Made by a program: the position numbers and the translations under genes. Of a DNA stretch of 42,075 nt, positions 32,279 to 40,604 are shown piece by piece (within the stretch, counting starts at the first letter, position 1; each line of letters opens with the position of its first letter). The DNA is from Actinomadura sp. KC06 (lineage in GTDB: Bacteria > Actinomycetota > Actinomycetes > Streptosporangiales > Streptosporangiaceae), in contig NZ_SMKT01000074.1 of the NCBI RefSeq assembly GCF_004348735.1, positions 1 through 42,075 of the forward strand, in the 5' to 3' direction. Below the pieces are notes generated by a model. That model ran no database searches and was not told where the DNA came from. It worked only from the letters and a program-made list of their open reading frames with translations.

Positions 32279-32827
32279 ATGCGACGACGGACATTCGCGG
32301 CGCTGGCGCTCGTCCCGGCTCTCGCCCTCGGCCTGCAGGGCTGCGGGGGCGAGGGCACGGGCGCGGGGTCCAAGGGCACCGCCAAGGCCGTGAGCGACCA
32401 GCAGAAGATGCGCGACTTCGCCAAGTGCATGCGCGACAACGGGGTGGACATGGACGACCCGGCGAGCGACGGCAAGGTCACGATGCGGCACAGCGAGCCG
32501 CCGGGAAACGCCAAGGGCGGCGGCCCGAACACCAACGGGATCGACGCGGCGCAGCAGAAGTGCCGGCATCTGATGCCGAACGGCGGCAAGCCGGACAAGC
32601 CCAAGCCCGAGGAGATCGCCAAGATGCGCGCCTTCGCGAAATGCATGCGCGACAACGGCATCAGCAAGTTCCCCGATCCCAAGCCCGACGGCAGCATGCT
32701 GATCAAGGCGGGGAAGGGCACCGGGCTGGACCCGCAGAGCCAGGAGTTCAAGGACGCGCAGAAGGCCTGCGCCAAGTTCCAGCCGGACGGCGAGAAGGGC
32801 GGCCTGTCCAGCGAGGGCAAGGACTGA
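32279..32827 (+). CDS. Lipoprotein with two FAKCMRDNG repeats, function unknown
   Basis: A 182-residue lipoprotein. ATG 32279 has AGGAG 8 nt upstream. The signal peptide ends LGLQGC with lipid-anchor Cys22. The mature part has two copies of one unit: FAKCMRDNG at 47-55 with AQQKC ending at Cys95, and FAKCMRDNG at 119-127 with DAQKAC ending at Cys164. Each unit thus holds two cysteines about 42-45 residues apart, probably a disulfide. Proteins with the FAxCMRxNGVxxFPDP pattern are widespread in actinomycetes and often sit before a peptidoglycan-binding adaptor and MacB-type genes; no function is known to me. Its stop overlaps the adaptor start by one base. Confidence 0.88.
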   Translation: MRRRTFAALALVPALALGLQGCGGEGTGAGSKGTAKAVSDQQKMRDFAKCMRDNGVDMDDPASDGKVTMRHSEPPGNAKGGGPNTNGIDAAQQKCRHLMPNGGKPDKPKPEEIAKMRAFAKCMRDNGISKFPDPKPDGSMLIKAGKGTGLDPQSQEFKDAQKACAKFQPDGEKGGLSSEGKD

Positions 32828-33873
32828 TGGCGGGCAGGCGCGCCGCCGTCCTCGGCGCGGCGGGGGTCGTGGTGGCCGGCGGCGCGGGCCTCGCGACCGC
32901 CGGCCTGGGCGGCGGCGCCGGTGAACCCGCCGCCGCGCACAGCTCACTGCCGCCCGCGACCGCCGCGATCGAGCGGACGACGCTGGTGGAGACCCAGGAC
33001 GTGGACGGCACGCTCGGCTACGGCGGCACCCGCACGGCGGTCGGCGCCGGGAACGGCACGCTCACCTGGCTGGCCGCCGCCGGGTCGGTGATCTCCAGGG
33101 GACGCCCGGTCTACCGGGTCGACGACAAGCCGGTGCCGCTGCTGTACGGCAGGCTGCCGCTGTACCGGACGCTCTCCACGGGAACCGAGGGCGACGACGT
33201 CCAGCAGTTCGAGAAGAACCTCCGGGCCCTCGGATACACGGGCTTCACCGTCGACGAGACCTACGGCGCCGCCACGGCCGCGGCGGTGAAGCGCTGGCAG
33301 GACGATCTCGGCGTCGCGGTGACCGGCCGGGTGGAGCCGGGCTCGGCCGTCATCGCGCCCGGCCGGATCCGGGTGGCGGAGCGCAAGGCCAACGTGGGCG
33401 ACCGGATCGGAGGGGCCGTCCTTACCTACACGGGCACCACGCGCGTCGTGAGCGTCGACCTGGACGTGCGGTACCAGCGGCTGGCGCGGAAGGGCGCCGA
33501 GGTGGAGATCGAGCTGCCGTCCGGCGACACCACGCAGGGGCGGATCACGTCCGTCGGGAAGGTCGCCAAGGAGGGCGGCGAGGAGCAGCCGACGACGATC
33601 GAGGTCACGATCGCGGTCGGCGGGCAGAAGGCGCTCGGCTCCTACGACAAGGCGCCCGTCGAGGTGCGGCTCACCGCGAACCGGCACGGCGGCGTCCTCG
33701 CCGTGCCGGTCGGCGCGCTGCTCGCGCGGGGGGACGGCGGCTACGCGGTCCAGGTCGTCCAGGACGGGCGCGTCCGCACCGTCCCCGTGGAGACGGGCGT
33801 CTTCAGCGAAGGGCGGGTCGAGGTCTCGGGGGCCGGCCTGGCCGAGGGCATGAAGGTGGGGATCCCCAAATGA
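32827..33873 (+). CDS. Efflux adaptor (HlyD-like) with a peptidoglycan-binding domain
   Basis: A 348-residue secreted or membrane-anchored adaptor. The N-terminus has a hydrophobic Ala/Val/Gly-rich segment (about 5-30) serving as anchor or signal. A peptidoglycan_binding_1 domain lies near 120-170 (GDDVQQFEKNLRALGY, TYGAATAAAVKRWQ), inserted where Gram-negative adaptors have their coiled-coil. HlyD/MacA-like beta-barrel parts flank it, ending with GLAEGMKVGIP. In a Gram-positive cell such an adaptor would link an ABC pump to the wall. The ATG overlaps the previous stop (TGATG) and the next gene start (ATGA), so the operon is tightly coupled. Confidence 0.87.
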   Translation: MAGRRAAVLGAAGVVVAGGAGLATAGLGGGAGEPAAAHSSLPPATAAIERTTLVETQDVDGTLGYGGTRTAVGAGNGTLTWLAAAGSVISRGRPVYRVDDKPVPLLYGRLPLYRTLSTGTEGDDVQQFEKNLRALGYTGFTVDETYGAATAAAVKRWQDDLGVAVTGRVEPGSAVIAPGRIRVAERKANVGDRIGGAVLTYTGTTRVVSVDLDVRYQRLARKGAEVEIELPSGDTTQGRITSVGKVAKEGGEEQPTTIEVTIAVGGQKALGSYDKAPVEVRLTANRHGGVLAVPVGALLARGDGGYAVQVVQDGRVRTVPVETGVFSEGRVEVSGAGLAEGMKVGIPK

Positions 33874-34559
33874 GCGCGGTGGTGGAGCTGCGGGACGTCT
33901 CTAAGACCTACCCGGGCGGGGTGACCGCGCTGGACGGCGTGTCGCTGACGGTCGCGGCGGGCGAGCTCGTCGCGATCGTCGGGCCGTCCGGCTCGGGCAA
34001 GTCGACGATGCTGCACCTGCTCGGCACCCTGGACCGGCCGAGCGCCGGCACCGTCCTCGTCGAGGGCACGGACGTGTCCCGGCTCACGGACCGGCGGCTG
34101 TCGGCGCTGCGCGCCCGCCGGATCGGGTTCGTGTTCCAGCAGTTCCACCTCGCCGCAGGGGTCAGCGCGCTGGACAACGTCGCGGACGGGCTGCTGTACG
34201 GCGGAGCGCCCCAGGCGGATCGCCGCCGCCGGGCCCGCCGCGCGCTGGAGCGCGTCGGGCTCGGGCACCGGCTCGGGCACCGTCCGCACCAGCTGTCCGG
34301 CGGCGAGCGGCAGCGGGTCGCGATCGCCCGCGCGGTGGTGGGGGAGCCGGCGCTGCTGCTGGCCGACGAGCCGACCGGCGCGCTCGACTCCGCCTCGGGC
34401 GCGGGCGTCCTGGACCTGCTGCGCGAGCTGTCCGGCGGCGGGACGACCGTCGTCCTGATCACGCACGACCGGGACATCGCCGCGCTGCTGCCCCGCCAGG
34501 TGCGGATGCGCGACGGACGGATCGTCCACGACGACGCGATGGCGGAGGCCGCACGATGA
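33870..34559 (+). CDS. MacB/LolD-type ABC transporter ATP-binding protein
   Basis: A 229-residue ABC ATPase. Walker A is GPSGSGKST (38-46), the Q-loop is in FVFQQFHL, the signature is LSGGERQ near 145, Walker B is LLLADEPTGALD and the switch His is in LITHDRD. The FVFQQF and DEPTGALD forms are typical of the MacB/LolD class, which drive mechanotransmission rather than classical transport. It starts by ATGA overlap with the adaptor gene and ends by ATGA overlap with the permease gene. Together they form one pump. Confidence 0.95.
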   Translation: MSAVVELRDVSKTYPGGVTALDGVSLTVAAGELVAIVGPSGSGKSTMLHLLGTLDRPSAGTVLVEGTDVSRLTDRRLSALRARRIGFVFQQFHLAAGVSALDNVADGLLYGGAPQADRRRRARRALERVGLGHRLGHRPHQLSGGERQRVAIARAVVGEPALLLADEPTGALDSASGAGVLDLLRELSGGGTTVVLITHDRDIAALLPRQVRMRDGRIVHDDAMAEAAR

Positions 34560-35752
34560 ACCCCACGGAAACCCCCGCGCGGCTCGGCCCGGCGGACGTG
34601 CTGCGCGTCGGCGCCGCCGGGCTGCGCACCCGCCCCCTCCGGGTCTTCCTGTCCGCGCTGGGCATCGCGATCGGCATCGCGGCGATGATCGGCGTGGTCG
34701 GGATCTCGACGTCCAGCCGCGCCGAGCTGCAGGCCACCCTGGACCGGCTCGGCACCAACCTGCTCACGGCCGGGCCGGGGCAGGACTTCTTCGGCGAGGC
34801 CGCCAAGCTGCCGAAGGAGTCGGTCGGCATGGTGGGGCGGATGCCGGACGTCGAGTCGGCGTCCGCCACCGCGACGCTCGACGACGTCCACGTCTACCGC
34901 AACGACCGCATCCCGGAGGGGGAGAGCGGAGGCATCGGCGTCCGCGCGGCCCGCCTCGACCTGCCCCGGACGACCGGCCTCACCATGGCCGCCGGCACCT
35001 GGCTCAACGCCGGCACGGCCAGGTACCCGGCGGTCGTCCTCGGGTCCGAGACGGCGGCGCGGCTCGGCGTCGCGGCGCCGAACGTCCAGGTGTGGCTCGG
35101 CTCGCAGTGGTTCACCGTCGTCGGGATCCTGAACCCGAACCGGCTCGCGCCCGAACTGGACTCCGCGGCCCTCGTCGGCTGGGAGGCCGCGGCGGCCAGG
35201 CTCGGCTTCGACGGCCACCCGACCACCGTCTACACCCGGGCCCGCAAGGACGCGGTCGAGAAGGTGCAGGGCCTGCTCGCCGCCACCGCCAACCCGCAGG
35301 CCCCGAACGAGGTGGAGGTCAGCCGCCCGTCGGACGCGCTCGCCGCGCAGGACGCCACCGACCGCGCCTTCACCGGCCTGCTCCTCGGCCTCGGCGGCGT
35401 CGCGCTGCTGGTCGGCGGCGTCGGCGTCGCCAACACGATGGTGATCTCGGTCCTGGAGCGCCGCGCCGAGATCGGCCTGCGGCGCTCGCTCGGCGCGACC
35501 CGCGGCCAGATCAGGCTGCAGTTCCTCACCGAGTCGCAGCTCCTCGCCGCGCTCGGCGGCGTCGGCGGCGTCGGGCTCGGCATCGTCGTCACCGCGGTCT
35601 TCGCCGTGACGCAGGACTGGCCGACCGTCGTCCCCGCCTGGGCGATGGCGGGCGGGATCGTCGCGACCCTGCTCATCGGCGCCGTCGCCGGCCTCTACCC
35701 GGCCATCCGCGCCGCCCGGCTCCCCCCGACCGAGGCCCTGGCGGCTACCTGA
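34556..35752 (+). CDS. MacB-type (FtsX-like) ABC permease
   Basis: A 398-residue permease. The topology is that of MacB/FtsX proteins: one TM near residues 20-46 (FLSALGIAIGIAAMIGVVG), a large extracytoplasmic MacB-PCD domain (about 50-260), then three TMs near 275-390 separated by the conserved loop VLERRAEIGLRRSLGATRGQI. It uses ATP hydrolysis by its partner to move substrates or signals in the envelope, with the peptidoglycan-binding adaptor. The C-terminus (YPAIRAARLPPTEALA) is standard. Its last 8 bases overlap the end of xylA on the other strand. Confidence 0.93.
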   Translation: MNPTETPARLGPADVLRVGAAGLRTRPLRVFLSALGIAIGIAAMIGVVGISTSSRAELQATLDRLGTNLLTAGPGQDFFGEAAKLPKESVGMVGRMPDVESASATATLDDVHVYRNDRIPEGESGGIGVRAARLDLPRTTGLTMAAGTWLNAGTARYPAVVLGSETAARLGVAAPNVQVWLGSQWFTVVGILNPNRLAPELDSAALVGWEAAAARLGFDGHPTTVYTRARKDAVEKVQGLLAATANPQAPNEVEVSRPSDALAAQDATDRAFTGLLLGLGGVALLVGGVGVANTMVISVLERRAEIGLRRSLGATRGQIRLQFLTESQLLAALGGVGGVGLGIVVTAVFAVTQDWPTVVPAWAMAGGIVATLLIGAVAGLYPAIRAARLPPTEALAAT

Positions 35753-36902
35753 CGCCGTAGAGGTGCTCCAGGGCGAGCTGGTCGAGGTGCTCGAAGGCGG
35801 TGCGGCGGACGGAGAGCGCCTCGATGTCGGGGGACGCGTCGCGGACGTCGCGCCAGCCTTCGCCGTCGGCGAGGGTGGGGCGGGCGAGCTCGTCGAGCTT
35901 GGCCTGGGTCAGGGCGTCCCGGACGGCGGGGTCGGCGCGGAACGCGCGGACCTTCTCGCGCAGGATCAGCCAGTTGCGCATGCACGCCGCCGCCGACTCC
36001 CACACGCCCTCGTCGTCCTCGGTGCGCGGCGGCTTGAAGTCGAAGTGGATCGGGCCGTCGTAGTCGCTGTGCTCGATGAGGTCGACGACCCAGAACGCGC
36101 CGCGGGCGTTCCCGGCGCCGAACCGGAGGTCCTGGTCGTAGCGGGGGCCGTGCTGCCCGTTGAGGTCGATGTGGAACAGCTTGCCCTGCCACAGCGCCTG
36201 CGCCAGCCCGTGCGCGTAGTTCAGCCCGGCCATCTCCTCGTGCCCGACCTCGGGATTGAGGCCGACGTTGCCGGGACGCTCCAGCGTCTGGATGAAGGCG
36301 AGGGCGTGCCCGATCGTGGGCAGCAGGATGTCGCCGCGCGGCTCGTTCGGCTTCGGTTCGATCGCGAACCGCAGGTCGTAGCCCTGGTCCGCGACGTAGG
36401 CGCCGAGGACGTCGAACGCCTCCTTGTAGCGGTCCAGGGCGGCGCGGACGTCCTTCGCGGCGCCGGACTCGGCGCCCTCGCGGCCGCCCCAGCACACGTA
36501 CGTGCGGGCGCCCAGCTCGGCGGCTAGATCCAAGTTGTCCATGACCTTGCGCAGCGCGAACCGGCGGACGTCGCGGTCGTTGGCGGTGAACGCGCCGTCC
36601 TTGAAGACCGGATGCGAGAACAGGTTGGTGGTCGCGGTGGTGACGACGAGGCCGGTCTCGTCCAGCGCCTTGCGGAACGCGTCGATGCTCCCCTGCCGCT
36701 CGGCGGGCGTGGCGTCGAACGCGAACACGTCGTCGTCGTGGAAGTTCACGCCGTAGGCGCCGATCTCGGCGAGCCTGCGGACGGCGCGGTCCGCGGGCAT
36801 CGGCGGACGGGTGCCGGGGCCGAACACGTCGGCGCCCTGCCAGCCGACCGTCCAGACGCCGAACGAGAACCGGTCCTCGGGTACGGGCGTGTAGTCGCTC
36901 AT
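35745..36902 (-). CDS. xylA: Xylose isomerase
   Basis: A 385-residue enzyme converting D-xylose to D-xylulose (also glucose to fructose) in the cytoplasm. It is a class I xylose isomerase close to the well-known Streptomyces/Actinoplanes enzymes: VGWQGADVFG, NFHDDDVFAFD (catalytic His and Asp), TTNLFSHPVFKDG, EPKPNEPRGDILLPT (metal Glu), NPEVGHEEMAG, FHIDLNGQHG and DFKPPRTED. ATG 36902 overlaps the xylB stop (ATGA), so the genes are xylB-xylA in one operon. Its 3' end overlaps the MacB permease gene by 8 bp on the opposite strand. Confidence 0.97.
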   Translation of the reverse strand: MSDYTPVPEDRFSFGVWTVGWQGADVFGPGTRPPMPADRAVRRLAEIGAYGVNFHDDDVFAFDATPAERQGSIDAFRKALDETGLVVTTATTNLFSHPVFKDGAFTANDRDVRRFALRKVMDNLDLAAELGARTYVCWGGREGAESGAAKDVRAALDRYKEAFDVLGAYVADQGYDLRFAIEPKPNEPRGDILLPTIGHALAFIQTLERPGNVGLNPEVGHEEMAGLNYAHGLAQALWQGKLFHIDLNGQHGPRYDQDLRFGAGNARGAFWVVDLIEHSDYDGPIHFDFKPPRTEDDEGVWESAAACMRNWLILREKVRAFRADPAVRDALTQAKLDELARPTLADGEGWRDVRDASPDIEALSVRRTAFEHLDQLALEHLYGVR

Positions 36903-38305
36903 GGGGTGCTCCCTCGGGTCTGCGGGGCGGTGTCGCGCAGCGCGGCGTATCGCTCGCGGATCTCCGTGGCGTCCGTGGCGTCGGCGGTGTGCTCGGTGGC
37001 GGGCGGTGCGGGCCAGGCGGGCGGTCCCGGCGTCCCGGCGAGCGCCCACGCGGCCTGGCGGGCGGCGCCGAGCGCGACGTACTCGGCGGGCTCGGGGACG
37101 GTCACCGGCGTCCCGAGGATCGCCGGGGCCAGCGCCCGGACGGCCGCGGACCGGGCGCCGCCGCCGATCAGCAGCGTCCGGCGCGGCCGGACCCCGCCCT
37201 GCGCGGCGAGATGGTCGACGGCGTCGGCGAGCGAGCACAGCAGCGCCTCCACCGCCGCCCGCGCCACGTTCTCCCGCCTCGCGTTGGACGTGGTCAGCCC
37301 GGCGAGCACGCCCGTCGCGTCCGGGCGGTCGGGGGTTCGCTCACCGTCGAGGTAGGGGAGCAGCGTCACGCCGCCCGAGCCGGGCTCGGCGGCGAGCGCG
37401 AGCGCGGACAGCTCGTCCAGCGCGGCCCCGGTCATCGCGGCCGCGGCGGACAGGACGCGGGCGGCGTTCAGCGTGCAGACGAGCGGCAGGAACCGGCCGG
37501 TGGCGTCCGCGAACCCGGCGACCAGCCCGGACGGGTCGGCGGCGGGCTCGTCCGCGACCGCGAACACCGTCCCGGACGTGCCGATCGACACCACGACGTC
37601 GCCCGGCTCCAGTCCGAGCCCGAGCGCCGCGCCCATGTTGTCGCCGGTGCCGGATCCGAGCGCCGCGCCCCAGGCGGTCTCGCCGACTCGCTCGCCGGGC
37701 GCGGCGACCCGGGGCGGCTCGGCGTCATGGCCGAGCGCGGTCCGCAGCAGGTCGGGGAGGTAGGCGCCGGTCGCGGGGGACCAGTAGCCCGTCCCGGACG
37801 CGTCGCCCCGGTCGGTGACGGGCTCCCGCGCGCCGAGCCGCAGTGTCAGCCAGTCGTGCGGCAGCATCACGCGCTCGGTGCGCCGCGCGTTGTCCGGCTC
37901 GTGCTCGGCCATCCAGCGCAGCTTCGCCACGGTGAAGGACGCGAGCGGCACGCTGCCCGTCCGTTCCGCCCAGCGCCGCGGGCCGCCGGACTCCTCCACG
38001 AGCGCGCGTGCCTGCGGCGCCGAGCGCGTGTCGTTCCACAGCAGGGCCGGGCGGACGACCCGTCCGGCGCCGTCGAGCGCGACCATCCCGTGCTGCTGGG
38101 CGGCGACGGCGACCGCGTCGGCCCGGCCGAGCAGCTCCCGGACCCGCTGCAGCGCGTCCCACCAGTGGTCGGGGTGGCATTCGGTGCCGTCTGGGTGCGG
38201 TGCGGACGCCTCGGCCACCACGGCGCCGTCCGCGGCCCGGCACAGGACGGCCTTGGTCGACTGCGTCGAGGAGTCGACGCCCGCGACCAGGGGGGACTCG
38301 GCCAT
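36899..38305 (-). CDS. xylB: Xylulokinase
   Basis: A 468-residue FGGY-family kinase that phosphorylates D-xylulose to xylulose 5-phosphate for the pentose phosphate pathway. The N-terminal ATPase core starts GVDSSTQSTKAVL (phosphate 1 loop), followed by AVAAQQHGMVALD and LLWNDTRSAPQ (substrate region). The C-terminal half has GTSGTVFAVAD, LPYLDGERTPDRPDATGVLAGL and LIGGGARSAAVRALAPAILGTPV, the xylulokinase form of the adenosine motif. ATG 38305 has GGAAGG upstream. The 79 bp to dinB must hold its promoter; no xylose regulator gene is next to it. Confidence 0.95.
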   Translation of the reverse strand: MAESPLVAGVDSSTQSTKAVLCRAADGAVVAEASAPHPDGTECHPDHWWDALQRVRELLGRADAVAVAAQQHGMVALDGAGRVVRPALLWNDTRSAPQARALVEESGGPRRWAERTGSVPLASFTVAKLRWMAEHEPDNARRTERVMLPHDWLTLRLGAREPVTDRGDASGTGYWSPATGAYLPDLLRTALGHDAEPPRVAAPGERVGETAWGAALGSGTGDNMGAALGLGLEPGDVVVSIGTSGTVFAVADEPAADPSGLVAGFADATGRFLPLVCTLNAARVLSAAAAMTGAALDELSALALAAEPGSGGVTLLPYLDGERTPDRPDATGVLAGLTTSNARRENVARAAVEALLCSLADAVDHLAAQGGVRPRRTLLIGGGARSAAVRALAPAILGTPVTVPEPAEYVALGAARQAAWALAGTPGPPAWPAPPATEHTADATDATEIRERYAALRDTAPQTRGSTP

Positions 38306-38377
38306 CCGCCTTCACCTTCCGTCGAAACCCGAGACTAATTCATTGACGCCCGGCGTCGCCGCCGCGGGCCGTGTATG

Positions 38378-38391
38378 CGAACATATGTTCG
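38378..38391. promoter_or_regulatory. LexA (SOS) box overlapping the dinB start
   Basis: CGAACATATGTTCG is a perfect 14-bp palindrome and fits the actinobacterial LexA consensus (CGAAC-N4-GTTCG). It covers the presumed ATG at 38385. A LexA bound here would block both transcription start and, if leaderless, the start region itself. Confidence 0.85.
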
Positions 38392-39578
38392 TGTCCGGTG
38401 GCGCCACGATCCTGCATGCCGACCTGGACGCGTTCTACGCGTCGGTCGAGCAGCGCGACGATCCCGGCCTGCGGGGGCGGCCGGTGATCGTCGGCGGCGG
38501 GGTGGTGCTGGCGGCCAGCTACGAGGCCAAGGCGTACGGGGTGCGGACGGCGATGGGCGGCGGGCAGGCGCGGCGGCTCTGCCCGCGCGCGGTCGTCGTC
38601 CCGCCGCGGATGAGCGCCTACAGCGCGGCGAGCAAGGCCGTGTTCGCGGTCTTCCGTGCCACGACGCCGCTGGTGGAGGGGCTGTCGATCGACGAGGCGT
38701 TCCTCGACGTGCACGGGCTGCGCCGCTCCCCGGAGGACGTCGCCGTGCGGCTGCGGCGGGAGGTCGCCGAGGAGATCGGGCTGCCGATCACGGTGGGGGT
38801 GGCGCGCACCAAGTTCCTCGCCAAGGTCGCCAGCGGCGTCGCCAAGCCCGACGGGCTCCTGGTGGTGCCGCCGGACGGCGAGCTGGAGTTCCTGCGCCCG
38901 CTGCCGGTGCGGCGGCTGTGGGGGGTCGGGCGGGCCACCGCCGAGAAGCTCGCGCGCTTCGGCGTCACGACGGTCGGGGACGTGGCGGACATGCCGGAGT
39001 CCACGCTGGTGACGCTGCTCGGCCCCGGCGCCGGCCGCCACCTGCACGCCCTGGCCCGCAACCGCGACCCGCGCCCGGTCCGCACCGGCGTGCGGCGCCG
39101 CTCGATGGGCTCGCAGCGCGCGCTGGGCCGGCGCCGCCGCTCGCCCGCGGAGCTGGACGCCATGCTCGTCGGGATCGTCGACCGGCTCGGCGGGCGGCTG
39201 CGCAAGGCCCGGCGGGTGTGCCGGACGGTCACGCTCCGCCTGCGCTTCGAGGACTTCGCCCGCGCCACGCGCTCGCACACGCTCGCGCAGGCCACCGACG
39301 ACACCGAGCGGATCCTGGAGACGGCCAGAGGTCTCCTCGCCGCCGCCGCGCCGATGATCGGGACCCGGGGGCTGACGCTGATCGGCCTCTCGCTCGGCAA
39401 CCTCCACGACGACCGGGCGGTGCAGCTCGCGCTGCCGTTCGACGAGGACCCGTCGAAGGGCGGGGCGGTGGACGGCGCGGTCGACGGGGTCCGGGAGCGG
39501 TTCGGGTCGTCCGCGATCACCCGGGCCGTCCTGCTCGGCCGTGACCAGGGTTTGTCGGTCCCGCTGCTGCCGGACTGA
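38385..39578 (+). CDS. dinB: DNA polymerase IV (Y family)
   Basis: A 397-residue translesion polymerase. The palm motifs are present: HADLDAFYASVEQRDD (metal Asp), SYEAKAYGVRTAMG, SIDEAFLD (catalytic Asp-Glu), and a helix-hairpin-helix LWGVGRATAEKLARFGVTTVGD; the little-finger domain covers about 245-350. A beta-clamp-binding motif, VQLALPF, lies near 345-352. Starts are ATG 38385, within the LexA box, or GTG 38391 at its end; both lack a Shine-Dalgarno sequence, so the mRNA may be leaderless. Expression is expected to be SOS-induced. It ends 9 bp from hpaD, convergent. Confidence 0.94.
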   Translation: MFVSGGATILHADLDAFYASVEQRDDPGLRGRPVIVGGGVVLAASYEAKAYGVRTAMGGGQARRLCPRAVVVPPRMSAYSAASKAVFAVFRATTPLVEGLSIDEAFLDVHGLRRSPEDVAVRLRREVAEEIGLPITVGVARTKFLAKVASGVAKPDGLLVVPPDGELEFLRPLPVRRLWGVGRATAEKLARFGVTTVGDVADMPESTLVTLLGPGAGRHLHALARNRDPRPVRTGVRRRSMGSQRALGRRRRSPAELDAMLVGIVDRLGGRLRKARRVCRTVTLRLRFEDFARATRSHTLAQATDDTERILETARGLLAAAAPMIGTRGLTLIGLSLGNLHDDRAVQLALPFDEDPSKGGAVDGAVDGVRERFGSSAITRAVLLGRDQGLSVPLLPD

Positions 39579-39587
39579 GGCGCGCCG

Positions 39588-40604
39588 CTAGGACGGGTCG
39601 ATGATGCCGAGGCCGTCGGCGCCGACCTTGACGGCGGACTCGTCCAGCGCCGACTCCGAGACCGGCTGGATGCGCCCGTCGAGGTCGAGGACGGGGCTGG
39701 CCTCCTTGTACCAGGACTCGATGACCGCGTTGCCCCAGAAGTCGCGGCGGCGGTCGTCGTGCACGTTCCACCGGTACGTCTCGTGGTCGGGGTCGCCGGT
39801 GTAGTAGTCGGACGTGTAGATCTCCACCCGGTGCCCGTCGGGGTCGCGGAGGTAGACGTAGAAGGCGTTGGACACGCCGTGCCGCCCGGGGCCCCGCTCG
39901 ATGTGGTGCTCCTTGCGCAGCGACCCGAAGATGTCGGCCGTGTGCAGGACCTGGTGGGACTCGTGCGTCGCCACCCCGAGGTGGTGCAGGCGCGGCCCGG
40001 CGCCGCCGGTGAACGCGACGTCGTGGACGGTCTGCTTCCGGTACATCCACGCCGCGTACAGCTCGTGCTCGTCGCCCTCGATCGTCTCCGAGCACCCGAA
40101 CCCGAGCGACTTGTAGTGGTCGTAGGCGGCGGGGATGTCGGGCGTGCAGATGTTGAAGTGGTCGAGCCGCGCGATCTGCGCGCCGCGGTGCAGGTCGTAG
40201 CGCTGGATGAGGCGCTCGCCGCGGGCGATGTCGTGGAAGAACTCCACGGTGAAGCCGAGCGGGTCGACGGCCCGCACCGCGTCGCCCACGCCGTGCGTGC
40301 CCTTCCCGGCGGGGACGCGCCGGACGGGACGGCCGAGCTCGGCGAAGAACCGCTCGGCCCGGTCGACGTCGTCCGGCGTCCGGACCCGGTAGGCGAGATG
40401 GTCGAGGGCGGCGACCGGGCCCGCGCGCAGCACCAGCGAATGGTGGGTCAGCTCGTCGGTGCCCCGCAGGTAGAGGGCGTCGGCCTCCTCGTGCTGGACG
40501 TGCAGCCCGAGCATGTCGACCCAGAACCACCGGGCCGCGCCCAGGTCGGTGACGGCCAGCTGCGCGTAGGCGGAGCGGACGACGTCGGGGGGAGGAGTGC
40601 TCAT
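39588..40604 (-). CDS. hpaD: Homoprotocatechuate (3,4-dihydroxyphenylacetate) 2,3-dioxygenase
   Basis: A 338-residue extradiol dioxygenase of the vicinal-oxygen-chelate fold that opens the ring of 3,4-dihydroxyphenylacetate. Metal ligands by alignment to the Brevibacterium fuscum enzyme (H155, H214, E267) are His149 (LDHFN), His208 (LHHLG) and Glu261 (VEIYTSDYYTGD), all offset by 6; the acid-base His200 is His194 (VHDVAFTGG) with the same offset. Two VOC modules are present, the first at about 12-125. ATG 40604 has GGAG 6 nt upstream and overlaps the hpaE stop (ATGA). Product: 5-carboxymethyl-2-hydroxymuconate semialdehyde, substrate of the next enzyme. Confidence 0.95.
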   Translation of the reverse strand: MSTPPPDVVRSAYAQLAVTDLGAARWFWVDMLGLHVQHEEADALYLRGTDELTHHSLVLRAGPVAALDHLAYRVRTPDDVDRAERFFAELGRPVRRVPAGKGTHGVGDAVRAVDPLGFTVEFFHDIARGERLIQRYDLHRGAQIARLDHFNICTPDIPAAYDHYKSLGFGCSETIEGDEHELYAAWMYRKQTVHDVAFTGGAGPRLHHLGVATHESHQVLHTADIFGSLRKEHHIERGPGRHGVSNAFYVYLRDPDGHRVEIYTSDYYTGDPDHETYRWNVHDDRRRDFWGNAVIESWYKEASPVLDLDGRIQPVSESALDESAVKVGADGLGIIDPS

